Shown in pieces: positions 30,984-39,163 of a stretch of 64,000 bases of DNA. A program made the position numbers and the translations under genes. The stretch is taken from the NCBI RefSeq assembly GCF_048548695.1, contig NZ_JBLYIF010000001.1. One strand, 5' to 3'. The notes beneath the pieces are model-generated. The model worked only from the letters and a program-made list of their open reading frames with translations, ran no database searches and had not been told where the DNA came from. The DNA comes from Neptuniibacter sp048548695. GTDB taxonomy: Bacteria; Pseudomonadota; Gammaproteobacteria; Pseudomonadales; Balneatricaceae. The first letter of the stretch is position 1. Every line of letters begins with the position of its first letter.

Positions 30984-32198
30984 ATGTCTGTAGATATTCA
31001 GGACGTAAAACAAGTCGCCGAAGAACTCGGCGCACGGTTTGATGAATTCAAATCGAAAAACGACAAACGCATCGACGCAATGGAAGCCGAAAAGGGCAAA
31101 CTGTCTGCATCCGTAGACACCCTGAACGGCAAGCTGACTGAGCTTGATACCTACAAAAAACAGCTGGAAGAAGAACTGGCCGCCCTTAAACGCCCAGGTG
31201 CTACCGGTACGGACAAAAAAGCCCAGGCAGAGCACAAAGCTGCCTTTGATCGCTTCGTTCGTAAAGGCCATGACGACGGCCTGCGTGATCTGGAACAGAA
31301 AGCCTTTGCAACGGATTCCGATCCGGATGGCGGCTACGTTGTTCCGCAAGAAGTAGACACCATGATCGACCGCATTATGGGTGATATGGGTGCAATGCGC
31401 CGTCTGGCACAGGTGCGCTCTGTCGGTTCTGCGACCTTTAAGAAGCTGGTTAACCAGGGCGGCACTTCCTCTGGTTGGGTTGGTGAGCGCGAATCACGTC
31501 CAGAAACCGACACCCCAACGCTGAGCGCACTGGAATTTCCAGCAATGGAATTGTACGCAGAGCCAAAAGCCACCCAGTCCATGCTGGATGATGCCTATTT
31601 TGATATTGAAGGCTGGCTGGGTGATGAAGTGGGTATCGAGTTCTCTGAGAAAGAGGGCGGTGCGTTCATTACTGGCGATGCCATCAACAAACCACGCGGC
31701 ATTCTGGCTTATGACACTGTGGCTAATGCCAGCTATGCCTGGGGCAAACTGGGCTATATCGCCTCTGGTGCCGCCGGTGCATTTGCGTCCTCTAACCCAT
31801 CCGACAAGCTGATTAGTCTGGTGCACAGCCTTAAGCGCGGTTACCGCAACGGTGCAGCGTTCCTGATGAACGATCTGACCCTGGGCGAAGTCCGCAAGCT
31901 GAAAGACGGTCAGGGCAACTACATCTGGCGTCCGGGTTTGGAAGCAGGTCAGGCAAGTACACTGCTGGGTTACATGGCAGAGACTGACGACTTCATGCCA
32001 GACATTGGCGCGAACAGCCTGTCCATCGCCTTTGGTAACTTCAAACGCGGCTATCTGATCACTGATCGTCGTGGCGTTCAGGTGTTGCGCGATCCGTACA
32101 CCAGCAAACCGTACATCAACTTCTACACCACCAAGCGCGTTGGTGGCGGTGTACAGAACTTTGAAGCCATCAAACTGATGAAGTTTGCCACTTCCTAA
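30984..32198 (+). CDS. HK97-fold major capsid protein
   Basis: A 404-residue capsid protein. Residues ~1-105 are a coiled-coil delta domain (EELGARFDEFKSKNDKRIDAMEAEKG) expected to be removed by the protease; the mature chain should begin near KAFATDSDPDGGYVVP. The rest shows the HK97 fold signatures SGWVGERESRPETDTPTLSALEFP and AFGNFKRGYLITDRRGVQVLRDPYT. Confidence 0.96.
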   Translation: MSVDIQDVKQVAEELGARFDEFKSKNDKRIDAMEAEKGKLSASVDTLNGKLTELDTYKKQLEEELAALKRPGATGTDKKAQAEHKAAFDRFVRKGHDDGLRDLEQKAFATDSDPDGGYVVPQEVDTMIDRIMGDMGAMRRLAQVRSVGSATFKKLVNQGGTSSGWVGERESRPETDTPTLSALEFPAMELYAEPKATQSMLDDAYFDIEGWLGDEVGIEFSEKEGGAFITGDAINKPRGILAYDTVANASYAWGKLGYIASGAAGAFASSNPSDKLISLVHSLKRGYRNGAAFLMNDLTLGEVRKLKDGQGNYIWRPGLEAGQASTLLGYMAETDDFMPDIGANSLSIAFGNFKRGYLITDRRGVQVLRDPYTSKPYINFYTTKRVGGGVQNFEAIKLMKFATS

Positions 32199-32223
32199 CA
32201 CGCCATAAACAGGAGACAGAATC

Positions 32224-32601
32224 ATGCGTGATCTGAAATCAAACATCGGCGTGGTGCAGTCCATCGCGCCTGCAGCTATCACCTCAACCACTGAAGGCGC
32301 AGGCGTAGACCTGCAGGACTACGGCTCTGCTGTTGTTGTTTTCCACCCGGGCACCATCACTGACGGCACACATACGCCAACTGTTGAAGAGTCAGACGAC
32401 AACTCGTCTTTCTCTGCGGTAGCAACTGCTGACCTGCAGGGCACCCTGGCTGCACTGACATCCGACACCGTCCAGCGTGTTGGCTACAAAGGCACCAAGC
32501 GGTACATCCGTGCGGTTTCGACTGTAGCAGGCGCGTCTACGGGTGGCGTGTACGGCGCAGAAGTGGTGGTCGGCAATCCGGCCGTTGGCCCAATCGCTTA
32601 A
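32224..32601 (+). CDS. Phage structural protein, possible head decoration
   Basis: A 125-residue beta-rich protein (VVFHPGTITDGTHTPTVEESDDNSSFSAV, then YIRAVSTVAGASTGGVYGAEVVVGNP). Proteins of this type follow the capsid gene in many HK97-like siphoviruses and have been annotated only as hypothetical. A decoration or stabilising role fits the position. Good AGGAGA before the ATG. Confidence 0.65.
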   Translation: MRDLKSNIGVVQSIAPAAITSTTEGAGVDLQDYGSAVVVFHPGTITDGTHTPTVEESDDNSSFSAVATADLQGTLAALTSDTVQRVGYKGTKRYIRAVSTVAGASTGGVYGAEVVVGNPAVGPIA

Positions 32602-32635
32602 CAGGGCAGGCGGTAGCAATGCCGCCTGAATTCTT

Positions 32636-32812
32636 ATGAAAGAGTACAAGAACCTGACCGACTGGAAAGGCTCACCCACCGGTGCCGAGACGTTCTGGTA
32701 TCGCAAGGATGAAACCCAGCCGCTGCCAGAATCTTTGGCGGCTGTTGCCCTGAAGGAAAAATGGGTGTCTGAAGTTAAGCCAGCGGCTAAAGCAAAAGCT
32801 GAAGATAAGTAA
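32636..32812 (+). CDS. Small phage protein (58 aa)
   Basis: A 58-residue frame starting MKEYKNLTDWKGSPTGAETF and ending in a Lys/Ala-rich tail (KPAAKAKAEDK). It fills the gap between two structural genes and has coding-like composition, but a weak ribosome-binding site. Similar small, C-terminally basic proteins lie here in related phages, some annotated as head-tail accessory proteins. Confidence 0.55.
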   Translation: MKEYKNLTDWKGSPTGAETFWYRKDETQPLPESLAAVALKEKWVSEVKPAAKAKAEDK

Positions 32813-32822
32813 GCCTTAATTC

Positions 32823-32894
32823 AAAGCCATTCCACGAGTGGCTTTCTGTGAAGGTATCTCGCCGTGAGGCGACACGTTCCCCAAGGGAAACCCC
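32823..32894 (+). promoter_or_regulatory. Structured 5' leader of the connector gene (twin-hairpin element 1)
   Basis: A hairpin AAAGCCA/TGGCTTT (32823-32845) is followed by CGCC-GTGA-GGCG (32860-32871, GNRA-type loop) and TTCCC-CAA-GGGAA (32877-32889). The last hairpin contains the AGGGA ribosome-binding site, and the ATG is at 32895. The two 3' hairpins are repeated before the major tail gene at 35219-35256. Confidence 0.65.
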
Positions 32895-33473
32895 ATGAAA
32901 TACAAACTCACTACAGCGCCAGCATCTGAGCCGATCAGCCTTGCCGATGCCAAACTGCATCTGCGCATTGAGTCATCCATTACCGAAGATGACGACTATA
33001 TAACCGCGTTGATTGCAGCCGCCCGGCACCATGTCGAAAAGACCACTGGGCTGGCGATTATCGACCAGACATGGACGGCCTATGCCGATGCGTTCAGTGA
33101 TGAAATGGAACTACTGCGTGACCTGTCATCCGTGACAGAGATTCGTTATCAGGACACCGACAACGCCCAGCAAAAACTGGCCACCAGTATCTACACCGTA
33201 GACACCGCCAGCTATGTTGGCCGGGTGGTGCTCGCCAAGGATCAGGAATGGCCGGACACCTACGAAGAGATCAACGCGGTAGAGATTGAGTTTGTGCGCG
33301 GCATCGCTGCCACCGCGACCGATGTGCCGCAAAACCTCCGCGCCGCCATGCTGCTGATTATCGGCAACCTCTACCTGAACCGCGAAACCGATGTTATTGG
33401 CGTCAGCGTGGCTGAACTGCCATTCGGCGTGAAAATGCTACTTCAGCCCTACATTCAGCCAAATATAGGATAA
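32895..33473 (+). CDS. Head-tail connector (gp6-like)
   Basis: A 192-residue protein with the gp6 signature: SLADAKLHLRIESSITEDDDYITALIAAARHHVEKTTGLAI, then AMLLIIGNLYLNRE near the C-terminus. It is predicted to sit on the portal as the first connector ring. A structured leader with a hidden ribosome-binding site precedes it. Confidence 0.9.
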   Translation: MKYKLTTAPASEPISLADAKLHLRIESSITEDDDYITALIAAARHHVEKTTGLAIIDQTWTAYADAFSDEMELLRDLSSVTEIRYQDTDNAQQKLATSIYTVDTASYVGRVVLAKDQEWPDTYEEINAVEIEFVRGIAATATDVPQNLRAAMLLIIGNLYLNRETDVIGVSVAELPFGVKMLLQPYIQPNIG

Positions 33474-33477
33474 AGAC

Positions 33478-33822
33478 ATGGCCACCATCACAGCGACAGA
33501 TATGTCATCCGGTCAGGCGACCGTTACCAAAACCACCCTGGGCGCATCTGACACGTTCACCTATGACTCTACAAAACGGCCTGTGTTGATCCTGGATAAC
33601 GTCACCGGCGGCGCGCTTACCGTCACTATTGATGGCGATGGCGCGTCCACTGTGTCTGTGTCAGGTGTTGGCGCTGTTGATATCAGCGGTGGCTACTCCA
33701 CTGGCTCAATCGCAGCCGGTGCACAGGTGGTTATTCCGCTGAAAGATATCAGCGCGTACCTGTCCGGCACCATCGCTGTGACCGGCGGCACCGGCATTGA
33801 GGCAGCACTGCTGGAATACTGA
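33478..33822 (+). CDS. Phage structural protein of unknown role
   Basis: A 114-residue protein made almost wholly of beta strands with Thr/Ser/Gly-rich turns (TFTYDSTKRPVLILDNVTGGALTVTI, GAQVVIPLKDISAYLSGTIAVTGGTG). It lies between connector and head-closure genes, so it probably belongs to the head or neck. Its stop overlaps the start of the next gene. Confidence 0.6.
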   Translation: MATITATDMSSGQATVTKTTLGASDTFTYDSTKRPVLILDNVTGGALTVTIDGDGASTVSVSGVGAVDISGGYSTGSIAAGAQVVIPLKDISAYLSGTIAVTGGTGIEAALLEY

Positions 33823-34157
33823 TGCGTGCTGGCAGACTCAACACACGGATCACGCTGAAAACCGCCTCCACCGCACAGGACAGCGCCGGACGTGTCACCA
33901 AAGGGCCGGACGCCATTGTGGCTACCCTGTGGGCAGAGAAACGCCACATCAGCGGCAATGAACGCTGGGCATCCGAACACGTCACCAACACCGCTACTGT
34001 TGTGTTCCGTATCCGCTACCGCACCGACATAGAAACCAGCATGTGGATCACCCACGGCGGCACTGATTACCAAATCACTGGCCAGCCCATCGACCCGGAC
34101 GGACGGCGTACCGACATGCTGATTACCTGCACAGAGGTTCAGGTGGATGGAAATTGA
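33822..34157 (+). CDS. Phage head closure / head-tail adaptor protein
   Basis: A 111-residue protein of the SPP1 gp16 / HK97 head-closure type, starting RAGRLNTRITLKTASTAQD with the family stretches VATLWAEKRHISGNE and VVFRIRYRTDIETSMWITHGGTDYQI. It plugs the connector after packaging. It overlaps the gp10-like gene by 11 bp. Confidence 0.88.
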   Translation: MRAGRLNTRITLKTASTAQDSAGRVTKGPDAIVATLWAEKRHISGNERWASEHVTNTATVVFRIRYRTDIETSMWITHGGTDYQITGQPIDPDGRRTDMLITCTEVQVDGN

Positions 34158-34596
34158 TTTCAAAGTAGAAGGGCTTGATGAGATTGAAAAAAAACTGATT
34201 GCCCTGGGTGCTGAAACTGGCTTCAAGACACTGCGAAACGCCGCCCGTAAATCTATGCAGCCCGTATTGGATGATGCCAAAGCCAATGCGTGGGAAGACA
34301 GCGGCGACATGAAGGCATCTCTGTCTATCCGTACCCGTAAAGGCAAAGGTAAGAGCAATGCTGTTACGGCAGAGGTTGGCTCATTTAAGCGCACTCTGAC
34401 AGAAAAGCAATCAGATGGCTCTAAAACAAAACGGAAGATCAACCGGCAAGACGCGAAAGTCGCAGCACAGGAATACGGCGTTAGAGGCCGAGCTCCTGAG
34501 CCATTTCTTCGGCCTGCGTTGAACGACAACGCAGAAACCGTACTGGGTATCTTCAAGAAAGCCTTGGTTAAAGCCATAGAAAAGGCCACCAAATGA
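34147..34596 (+). CDS. HK97 gp10-like tail-completion protein
   Basis: A 149-residue protein with the gp10 family start (VEGLDEIEKKLIALGAE), the middle RNAARKSMQPVLDDAKANAW and the C-terminal GRAPEPFLRPALNDN. It is needed for tail joining or completion. It overlaps both neighbours by a few bases. Confidence 0.85.
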   Translation: MEIDFKVEGLDEIEKKLIALGAETGFKTLRNAARKSMQPVLDDAKANAWEDSGDMKASLSIRTRKGKGKSNAVTAEVGSFKRTLTEKQSDGSKTKRKINRQDAKVAAQEYGVRGRAPEPFLRPALNDNAETVLGIFKKALVKAIEKATK

Positions 34597-34925
34597 CCGA
34601 AGCCCAAATCTACACCCTGTTAAGCGCCGCCTTTTCAGGCACAGCAACCGTTTACAACGGCTGGCTGCCAGAGCGTGCCAACTTACCGGCGGTCACGTTT
34701 GAGTATGTCTCAGACACGCCAGAAAACACCCTGGCAGGCGACACTGGCATATCCCGTGTCCGTTACAGCTTCAGCGTCTGGGCTGATACTGGGTCCAGTG
34801 CCGACAGCCTGAAAAACACCCTGCTCAGTACCTTGGCCAGTTATTACAGGGTAGGGCTTGTTCCGTTGCACGACGAAGAGCAGAACTACTACCGCTATGC
34901 GATTGACTACACGTTTATGAGGTAA
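34593..34925 (+). CDS. Tail terminator-like protein (DUF3168 type)
   Basis: A 110-residue protein that starts MTEAQIYTLLSAAFSGTA and contains LPAVTFEYVSDTPENTLAGDTGISRVRYSFSVWAD, as in DUF3168/gp11-like tail terminators that end tail-tube growth. It lies at the position expected in HK97-like phages. Confidence 0.8.
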   Translation: MTEAQIYTLLSAAFSGTATVYNGWLPERANLPAVTFEYVSDTPENTLAGDTGISRVRYSFSVWADTGSSADSLKNTLLSTLASYYRVGLVPLHDEEQNYYRYAIDYTFMR

Positions 34926-34927
34926 CT

Positions 34928-35131
34928 ATGGATACCCGAGAACTTCCAAAGGCAAAAGACGATCTTGAGCGCGAAATCGGACTGACTGTTCGCGACATGG
35001 TCACAAAATTCAAAAAAGAAACCGGCATTTGTGTATCGGATATCAGGATCGGCATGGAAGAAGTGACATCTATGTCTGACACCTCGCCGCAGTTTGTTGT
35101 GTCCGTTACTGAAGTCAATCTCAGTATCTAA
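34928..35131 (+). CDS. Small phage hypothetical protein
   Basis: A 67-residue protein with a charged N-terminal half (LPKAKDDLEREIGLTVRDMV) and a strand-rich C-terminal half (FVVSVTEVNLSI). It begins three bases after the tail-terminator-like gene and is the last gene before a terminator. No family recognised. Confidence 0.6.
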   Translation: MDTRELPKAKDDLEREIGLTVRDMVTKFKKETGICVSDIRIGMEEVTSMSDTSPQFVVSVTEVNLSI

Positions 35132-35149
35132 ACAACCCCGTTTTAACCC

Positions 35150-35172
35150 AACCCGCTCCGGCGGGTTTTTTT
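35150..35172 (+). terminator. Rho-independent terminator before the major tail gene
   Basis: AACCCGC-TCCG-GCGGGTT is followed by a T run to 35172. An almost identical hairpin (TTCG loop) ends the tape-measure gene at 38519. It could lower read-through between head and tail genes unless antitermination applies. Confidence 0.88.
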
Positions 35173-35218
35173 ATGCCCGGCTTGTCGTGATGACACCCAG
35201 GTGGGCACCCAAACCACA

Positions 35219-35256
35219 CCGCTGTGAAGCGGCACATTCCCTCGGAGGAAATACCC
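35219..35256 (+). promoter_or_regulatory. Structured 5' leader of the major tail gene (twin-hairpin element 2)
   Basis: CCGCT-GTGA-AGCGG (35219-35232) and TTCC-CTCGGA-GGAA (35237-35250) precede the ATG at 35257. The GGAGG ribosome-binding site lies in the second hairpin, with GGA in its loop. Sequence and spacing match 32860-32894. Confidence 0.65.
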
Positions 35257-35664
35257 ATGGCTGTTCTTGATGCCCAAGGCGCAACAGTTACCTTTAACGA
35301 TGGCACGACAGCCCAAACCGTGGGCGGCTGTGTCTCCTTTTCTTTTGGTGATGGTCAGGCGGCTGATATTGACATCACCACCCTGGCATCCACAGCGATG
35401 GAATACCGTCAGGGGCTTCAGGATTTTGGTGATTGCACCATCGAACTGAAGCGCGACCCCAACGATGTAGGTCAGGCTGCAATGGAAACCGCCAAAGCGG
35501 CACAGGCCACCCGTGAGGTAGTGATTACCTTGCCATCTGATGACGTTGCCACGTTTAACGCTTACGTCAAATCCATCTCCAGTTCCGGCGGCGTGAATGA
35601 CGTGCTGAACGGCACCGCCACCCTGAAAGTGACCGGCTCTGTTGTATGGAGCACCGTTGTATGA
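35257..35664 (+). CDS. Major tail tube protein
   Basis: A 135-residue beta-rich protein (FGDGQAADIDITTLASTAMEYRQGLQDFGDCTIELKRDPND) fitting the lambda gpV/HK97 tail-tube type; TLASTA...YRQGLQDFG is a common signature. Its C-terminus lacks an Ig-like extra domain. Position between the tail terminator and the G/GT chaperone genes supports this. The start at 35257 follows TCGGAGGAA; an upstream in-frame TTG-type start would read through the hairpins. Confidence 0.88.
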   Translation: MAVLDAQGATVTFNDGTTAQTVGGCVSFSFGDGQAADIDITTLASTAMEYRQGLQDFGDCTIELKRDPNDVGQAAMETAKAAQATREVVITLPSDDVATFNAYVKSISSSGGVNDVLNGTATLKVTGSVVWSTVV

Positions 35665-35807
35665 AGTTAACACCAAAGGCCCAGCAGCGGTTAGCGATCT
35701 GCCAAACCTGTGAGCACTTCACAGGCAAGCGCTGCCGGGTCTGCGGCTGCTTTATGAAACTCAAAACCAAACTCGAAAACGCCAACTGTCCGAAGGGGAA
35801 ATGGTAA
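35661..35807 (+). CDS. Small zinc-knuckle phage protein (48 aa)
   Basis: A 48-residue protein with four to six Cys in zinc-finger spacing: ICQTCEHF, RCRVCGCF and NCPKGKW. Small proteins of this pattern are common in phages and are presumed zinc-binding; role unknown. Its ATG overlaps the tail-tube stop and its stop overlaps the next start (TAATG), so it is firmly embedded in the operon. Confidence 0.75.
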   Translation: MKLTPKAQQRLAICQTCEHFTGKRCRVCGCFMKLKTKLENANCPKGKW

Positions 35808-36151
35808 TGGCACTACTCACACGCGATGCAATCCTGCAGGCCGACGATAAAAAAACCGCTGAGGTAGCGATTAAAGAGTGGGGCGGCGATGTCCGTATCC
35901 GCTCACTGTCTGCCGGTGAAAAAGGGCGGTTTGAGCAGAAGATGCTCAATAAAAATCTGGACTATTCCACGGTCCATGCGGAATACATCGCCATGATCTG
36001 CGTGGATGAGAACGGCAAAAACCTGTTCTCAGCCGCTGATGTGAAAGCCCTGTCAGACAAATCCGCCAGTGCCCTGCAGCGCATCTTTGAAGAAGGCAAC
36101 AAGCTCAACAGCTTTGACGAAGACGACCTGAAGGAATTGGCAAAAAACTAA
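35807..36151 (+). CDS. Tail assembly chaperone (G-like)
   Basis: A 114-residue protein at the place of lambda G, rich in charged helices (LSAGEKGRFEQKMLNKNLDY, LSDKSASALQRIFEEGNKLNSFDEDDLKELAKN). It binds the tape measure during tail assembly. The last codons before the stop form a slippery heptamer that gives the longer GT product. Start at the ATG overlapping the upstream stop. Confidence 0.85.
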   Translation: MALLTRDAILQADDKKTAEVAIKEWGGDVRIRSLSAGEKGRFEQKMLNKNLDYSTVHAEYIAMICVDENGKNLFSAADVKALSDKSASALQRIFEEGNKLNSFDEDDLKELAKN

Positions 36152-36402
36152 CCCGGCGACCGTTCCGGCATTACCTGATTGGGCTGTCGAGACGGTTGCA
36201 CACCCCTGTCTATGAACTGGAACAGCGCATGGACGTAGCCGATGTGCGCGAGCAGATGGCCTACGACCTGCTGCAAGACGAAGACTTCCGCAAACGCCTT
36301 GAAAGAGAGGCCGAACTGGAAGCCTCCCGGCAGCTCACCCCCGAGCAGCAAGCCGAAAAAATGAAAAACCACTTAGGTAAACGCCATGGCAACCATCAGT
36401 AA
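35807..36402 (+). CDS. GT fusion made by programmed -1 frameshift
   Basis: The G-like frame reads GCA AAA AAC TAA. The heptamer A AAA AAC at 36142-36148 is an ideal -1 slippery site directly before the stop. Slipping leads to an 84-codon frame (LTRRPFRHYLIGLSRRLHTPVYELEQRMDVADVREQMAYDL...) with no own good start. The product would be about 198 residues. This is the conserved tail-chaperone strategy of lambda-like siphoviruses. The T part ends 17 bp inside the tape-measure gene. Confidence 0.88.
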
Positions 36403-38497
36403 GCTGGTCGTATCACTGCAGGCCAACTCGGCCAAGCTGGTCACAGAGCTGAAAAAATCCCGTGGTGCTGTGGCCAACTTTGTGGATGCCGCCAAGAAAA
36501 AAGCCCAGAAGCTGAAAAAAACCTTTGCCCCCATTGCCGGTGCCATTGGTGCCATCACCAAAGCAGCACTGGCAGGGGCGGGCGCTTTGGCGGGATTTGT
36601 CACCGCGATTGCATTCAGGGCCAGTACACTCAGGCAACTGGACACGCTCTCACGGTCGCTCGGCATCAGCGTAGAAGCGCTGCAGCAGTGGCAGTACGCC
36701 GGTAAATCGGTGGGCATCGAAGCCGACAAGATGGGCGACATCTTCAAAGACGTATCTGACAAGCTGGGTGATTTTCTAGTTACCGGCGGGGGCGCTGCGG
36801 CTGATTTGTTCGACCAGCTTGGCCTGAGCATTAAGGACTTTGTTGGCCTGTCACCGGATCAGGCGCTGCTGAAAATCGGCAAAGCCATCGAGCCGCTGAC
36901 CCAGCAGGAAAAAGTGTTCTTTCTGGAAGCTATTGCAGGCGATGCCGCATACCTTCTGCCTTTGCTTGACCGAAATGCCGAAGCGTTCCGCAAATTCTCA
37001 GCCGAGGCAGAAAAGGCCGGGCTGATTATTGATTCCAAAGCGGTATCTGCCGCCACTCGTTTCAGTACCTCAATCGACAACCTACTTGTACGCAGTAAAG
37101 CTTTCTGGTCGCACTTGACTGGTCAGCTTTCTGGCCCGCTGGATGTTTTGACTCAGGAAATAATCGAATGGGTGGATAGCTTTGGCGGGGTGGATCAGGC
37201 TGCAAAAAAGGCGGCAGGATTCGTCCTGGAAGCTATCAGGACAATCCTGACAGCAGGGGCTGGCTTGATAACCTTCTTTGCGAACCTTGACACCTACCTT
37301 GCAAAGATTGAGCTCCGGTTAAATAAACTCCTTCTTATTGAGGACAAGTTTGCCAAATATTATCCAGCAGCAATGGTGGGAAGATTATTTACTGGGGAAG
37401 ATATTGATAAGCAGATCGCGGAGAGAGAGAAAAAAATAGCAGATCTTGAAAGTGATATAAAAAATAATAATGAAGCAGCCAAAACTCTTGAAGACTTTCA
37501 AGCTGAAGCCCAGGCGCTTTATGAAAAGATGGTTGCTGGCTTAAATGATCCAGTTGACGATAACACAGACTCAAATAATGATAATACTGACGCAACTGGC
37601 AAGAACACTGATGCTTTAGGTGGTGTAGAGGCCGCGCTTAATCGCTATCGTCAAAATCAATTAGGCGACAATATCACCACCGGCAGCGGTGGTACAGGCG
37701 TAGTCGATACAGACCGGATCTTTGGCCGGGCCAGTCAGGACAATCTGAAAAGCAGCAAGAGTTTTGAGGATTCCGCCAAGCGCTTTTCCGACTCCATCAA
37801 AGCCGGTTACATCACCGCCGACAGTGCCACCACAAGCGTTGCACTGCTGCAGCGTCACATCGCCACCCTGGCACTGGACAACGCCCGTTTAGGTGGAGAG
37901 AACTTCGACATTGAAGGCATGAAGGCCGTGGTCGATCAACTGGCACAAATGGCCAAGGATCAGTTGGAAGGCAAAAACGCGCCGGTTACGCTGCAAGACT
38001 ATCAGGCCATGTTCGAGCGAGCGGCACAGGCGGGGCGTAATGCGTCTATCGAGTCCGCACAGAAACAAGTGCAGGCCATCGAGGCATCTACGAATGATAT
38101 CGTCCGCAGCATCGAGAACGGGCGTCAGTCGTTCAGTAATGTTGCGCCTGAAAAATCTCAGACCGATGCGCAGCAGGTAATGGCTGAATACAACCGCCAG
38201 AAATACCTGCAGCCGATTGAAGATGCTGGACGAACCTTTGAGCAGGTCATGGGGAATATTCGCTACCAGTCTGAGCAGATGGGCAAAGCCATGCGCGGCA
38301 GCGCAGAGGGCGAAGCAAAAACCTTCAACAGCCTGAACCAACCACAGACCCAATCCATGGGCAGCCTGACCCTCGAACTGATGGGCGATGGCAAAAATCT
38401 GTCTGGCAAAGTCCTGGCAGACCCTGCCTTCATCCGTGAAGTGAAACAACTGGCCCGCGAAGAAGCGGCATCAGAAGCCCGCGCTGTCGATCAGTAA
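36386..38497 (+). CDS. Tail tape measure protein
   Basis: A 703-residue protein whose length sets the tail length; at about 0.15 nm per residue this predicts roughly 105 nm. It starts with coiled-coil (LVTELKKSRGAVANFVDAAKKKAQKL), then a hydrophobic segment (GAIGAITKAALAGAGALAGFVTAIAF), then RQLDTLSRSLGISVEALQQWQYAGKSVGIE, typical for this family. Coiled coil and an Asn/Asp-rich linker (near residue 395) follow. Confidence 0.93.
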   Translation: MATISKLVVSLQANSAKLVTELKKSRGAVANFVDAAKKKAQKLKKTFAPIAGAIGAITKAALAGAGALAGFVTAIAFRASTLRQLDTLSRSLGISVEALQQWQYAGKSVGIEADKMGDIFKDVSDKLGDFLVTGGGAAADLFDQLGLSIKDFVGLSPDQALLKIGKAIEPLTQQEKVFFLEAIAGDAAYLLPLLDRNAEAFRKFSAEAEKAGLIIDSKAVSAATRFSTSIDNLLVRSKAFWSHLTGQLSGPLDVLTQEIIEWVDSFGGVDQAAKKAAGFVLEAIRTILTAGAGLITFFANLDTYLAKIELRLNKLLLIEDKFAKYYPAAMVGRLFTGEDIDKQIAEREKKIADLESDIKNNNEAAKTLEDFQAEAQALYEKMVAGLNDPVDDNTDSNNDNTDATGKNTDALGGVEAALNRYRQNQLGDNITTGSGGTGVVDTDRIFGRASQDNLKSSKSFEDSAKRFSDSIKAGYITADSATTSVALLQRHIATLALDNARLGGENFDIEGMKAVVDQLAQMAKDQLEGKNAPVTLQDYQAMFERAAQAGRNASIESAQKQVQAIEASTNDIVRSIENGRQSFSNVAPEKSQTDAQQVMAEYNRQKYLQPIEDAGRTFEQVMGNIRYQSEQMGKAMRGSAEGEAKTFNSLNQPQTQSMGSLTLELMGDGKNLSGKVLADPAFIREVKQLAREEAASEARAVDQ

Positions 38498-38518
38498 TTC
38501 CCAAACCTCCTATTTCCC

Positions 38519-38540
38519 AACCCGCTTCGGCGGGTTTTTG
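38519..38540 (+). terminator. Terminator after the tape measure gene
   Basis: AACCCGC-TTCG-GCGGGTT is followed by TTT. It differs by one loop base from the terminator at 35150-35172. Confidence 0.8.
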
Positions 38541-38556
38541 CGTTTAGAGGCCCGCA

Positions 38557-39162
38557 ATGCCGAGTTTTAACCTTTTTACCGACACATCGTTAAGCACCGC
38601 CTACGGTGGCACCAGTGCGTTTGTGCATAAGACGGATTTCTCCGACAACGATCAGGATTTTGTGCTCTACCTCGGCAGTCCGCTGACCGGTCGGCAGTTG
38701 CAGGCCAACAGCAACCCGGGCACCGATAACATCACCCTGACCCCCACCGACACGCTCACCGATTGGACGGTTGCCACGGAGGCAGCGGTAGGGGATCTGA
38801 TCGAGCCCAGCACCCCCAACGATTACATGTACATCTGTGTGACCGCCGGCACCACCGATGCCAGCACAGAGCCGACATGGACCACCACCGTGGGCGACCA
38901 GTTTAACGACAACGGCGTGATCTGGGAGTGCTACGGCAAAAAGCACAAAACCACAGAGATCAAACTGGCCACCACATCTGCCGGGCTCGACTCTGCCACC
39001 GCCGGTGCGGCGCTGTCGCTGGGAACTACCATCAGCAGCGGCACGGCCAACAAGATCGAGATCCACGTGCGCCTCACCAATGCCGTGAACCACGTCACCA
39101 ACACCACTGGCAAACCAAACATAACGCTCACTTTCAACGAGCCAATCGAGACGGCGGCATAA
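38557..39162 (+). CDS. Phage tail structural protein
   Basis: A 201-residue Thr/Asp/Gly-rich beta protein with no clear family. The middle (YMYICVTAGTTDASTEPTW followed by GVIWECYGKK) is the repeat type seen in phage tail and fibre proteins that carry carbohydrate-binding-like modules. It follows the tape measure, so a minor tail role is inferred. Confidence 0.6.
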   Translation: MPSFNLFTDTSLSTAYGGTSAFVHKTDFSDNDQDFVLYLGSPLTGRQLQANSNPGTDNITLTPTDTLTDWTVATEAAVGDLIEPSTPNDYMYICVTAGTTDASTEPTWTTTVGDQFNDNGVIWECYGKKHKTTEIKLATTSAGLDSATAGAALSLGTTISSGTANKIEIHVRLTNAVNHVTNTTGKPNITLTFNEPIETAA

Positions 39163-39163
39163 C

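Noticed and set aside
33693..34607. 304-codon minus-strand frame under the head-closure and gp10-like genes
   Set aside because: It lies opposite well-identified phage genes and has low-complexity, shadow-like composition.
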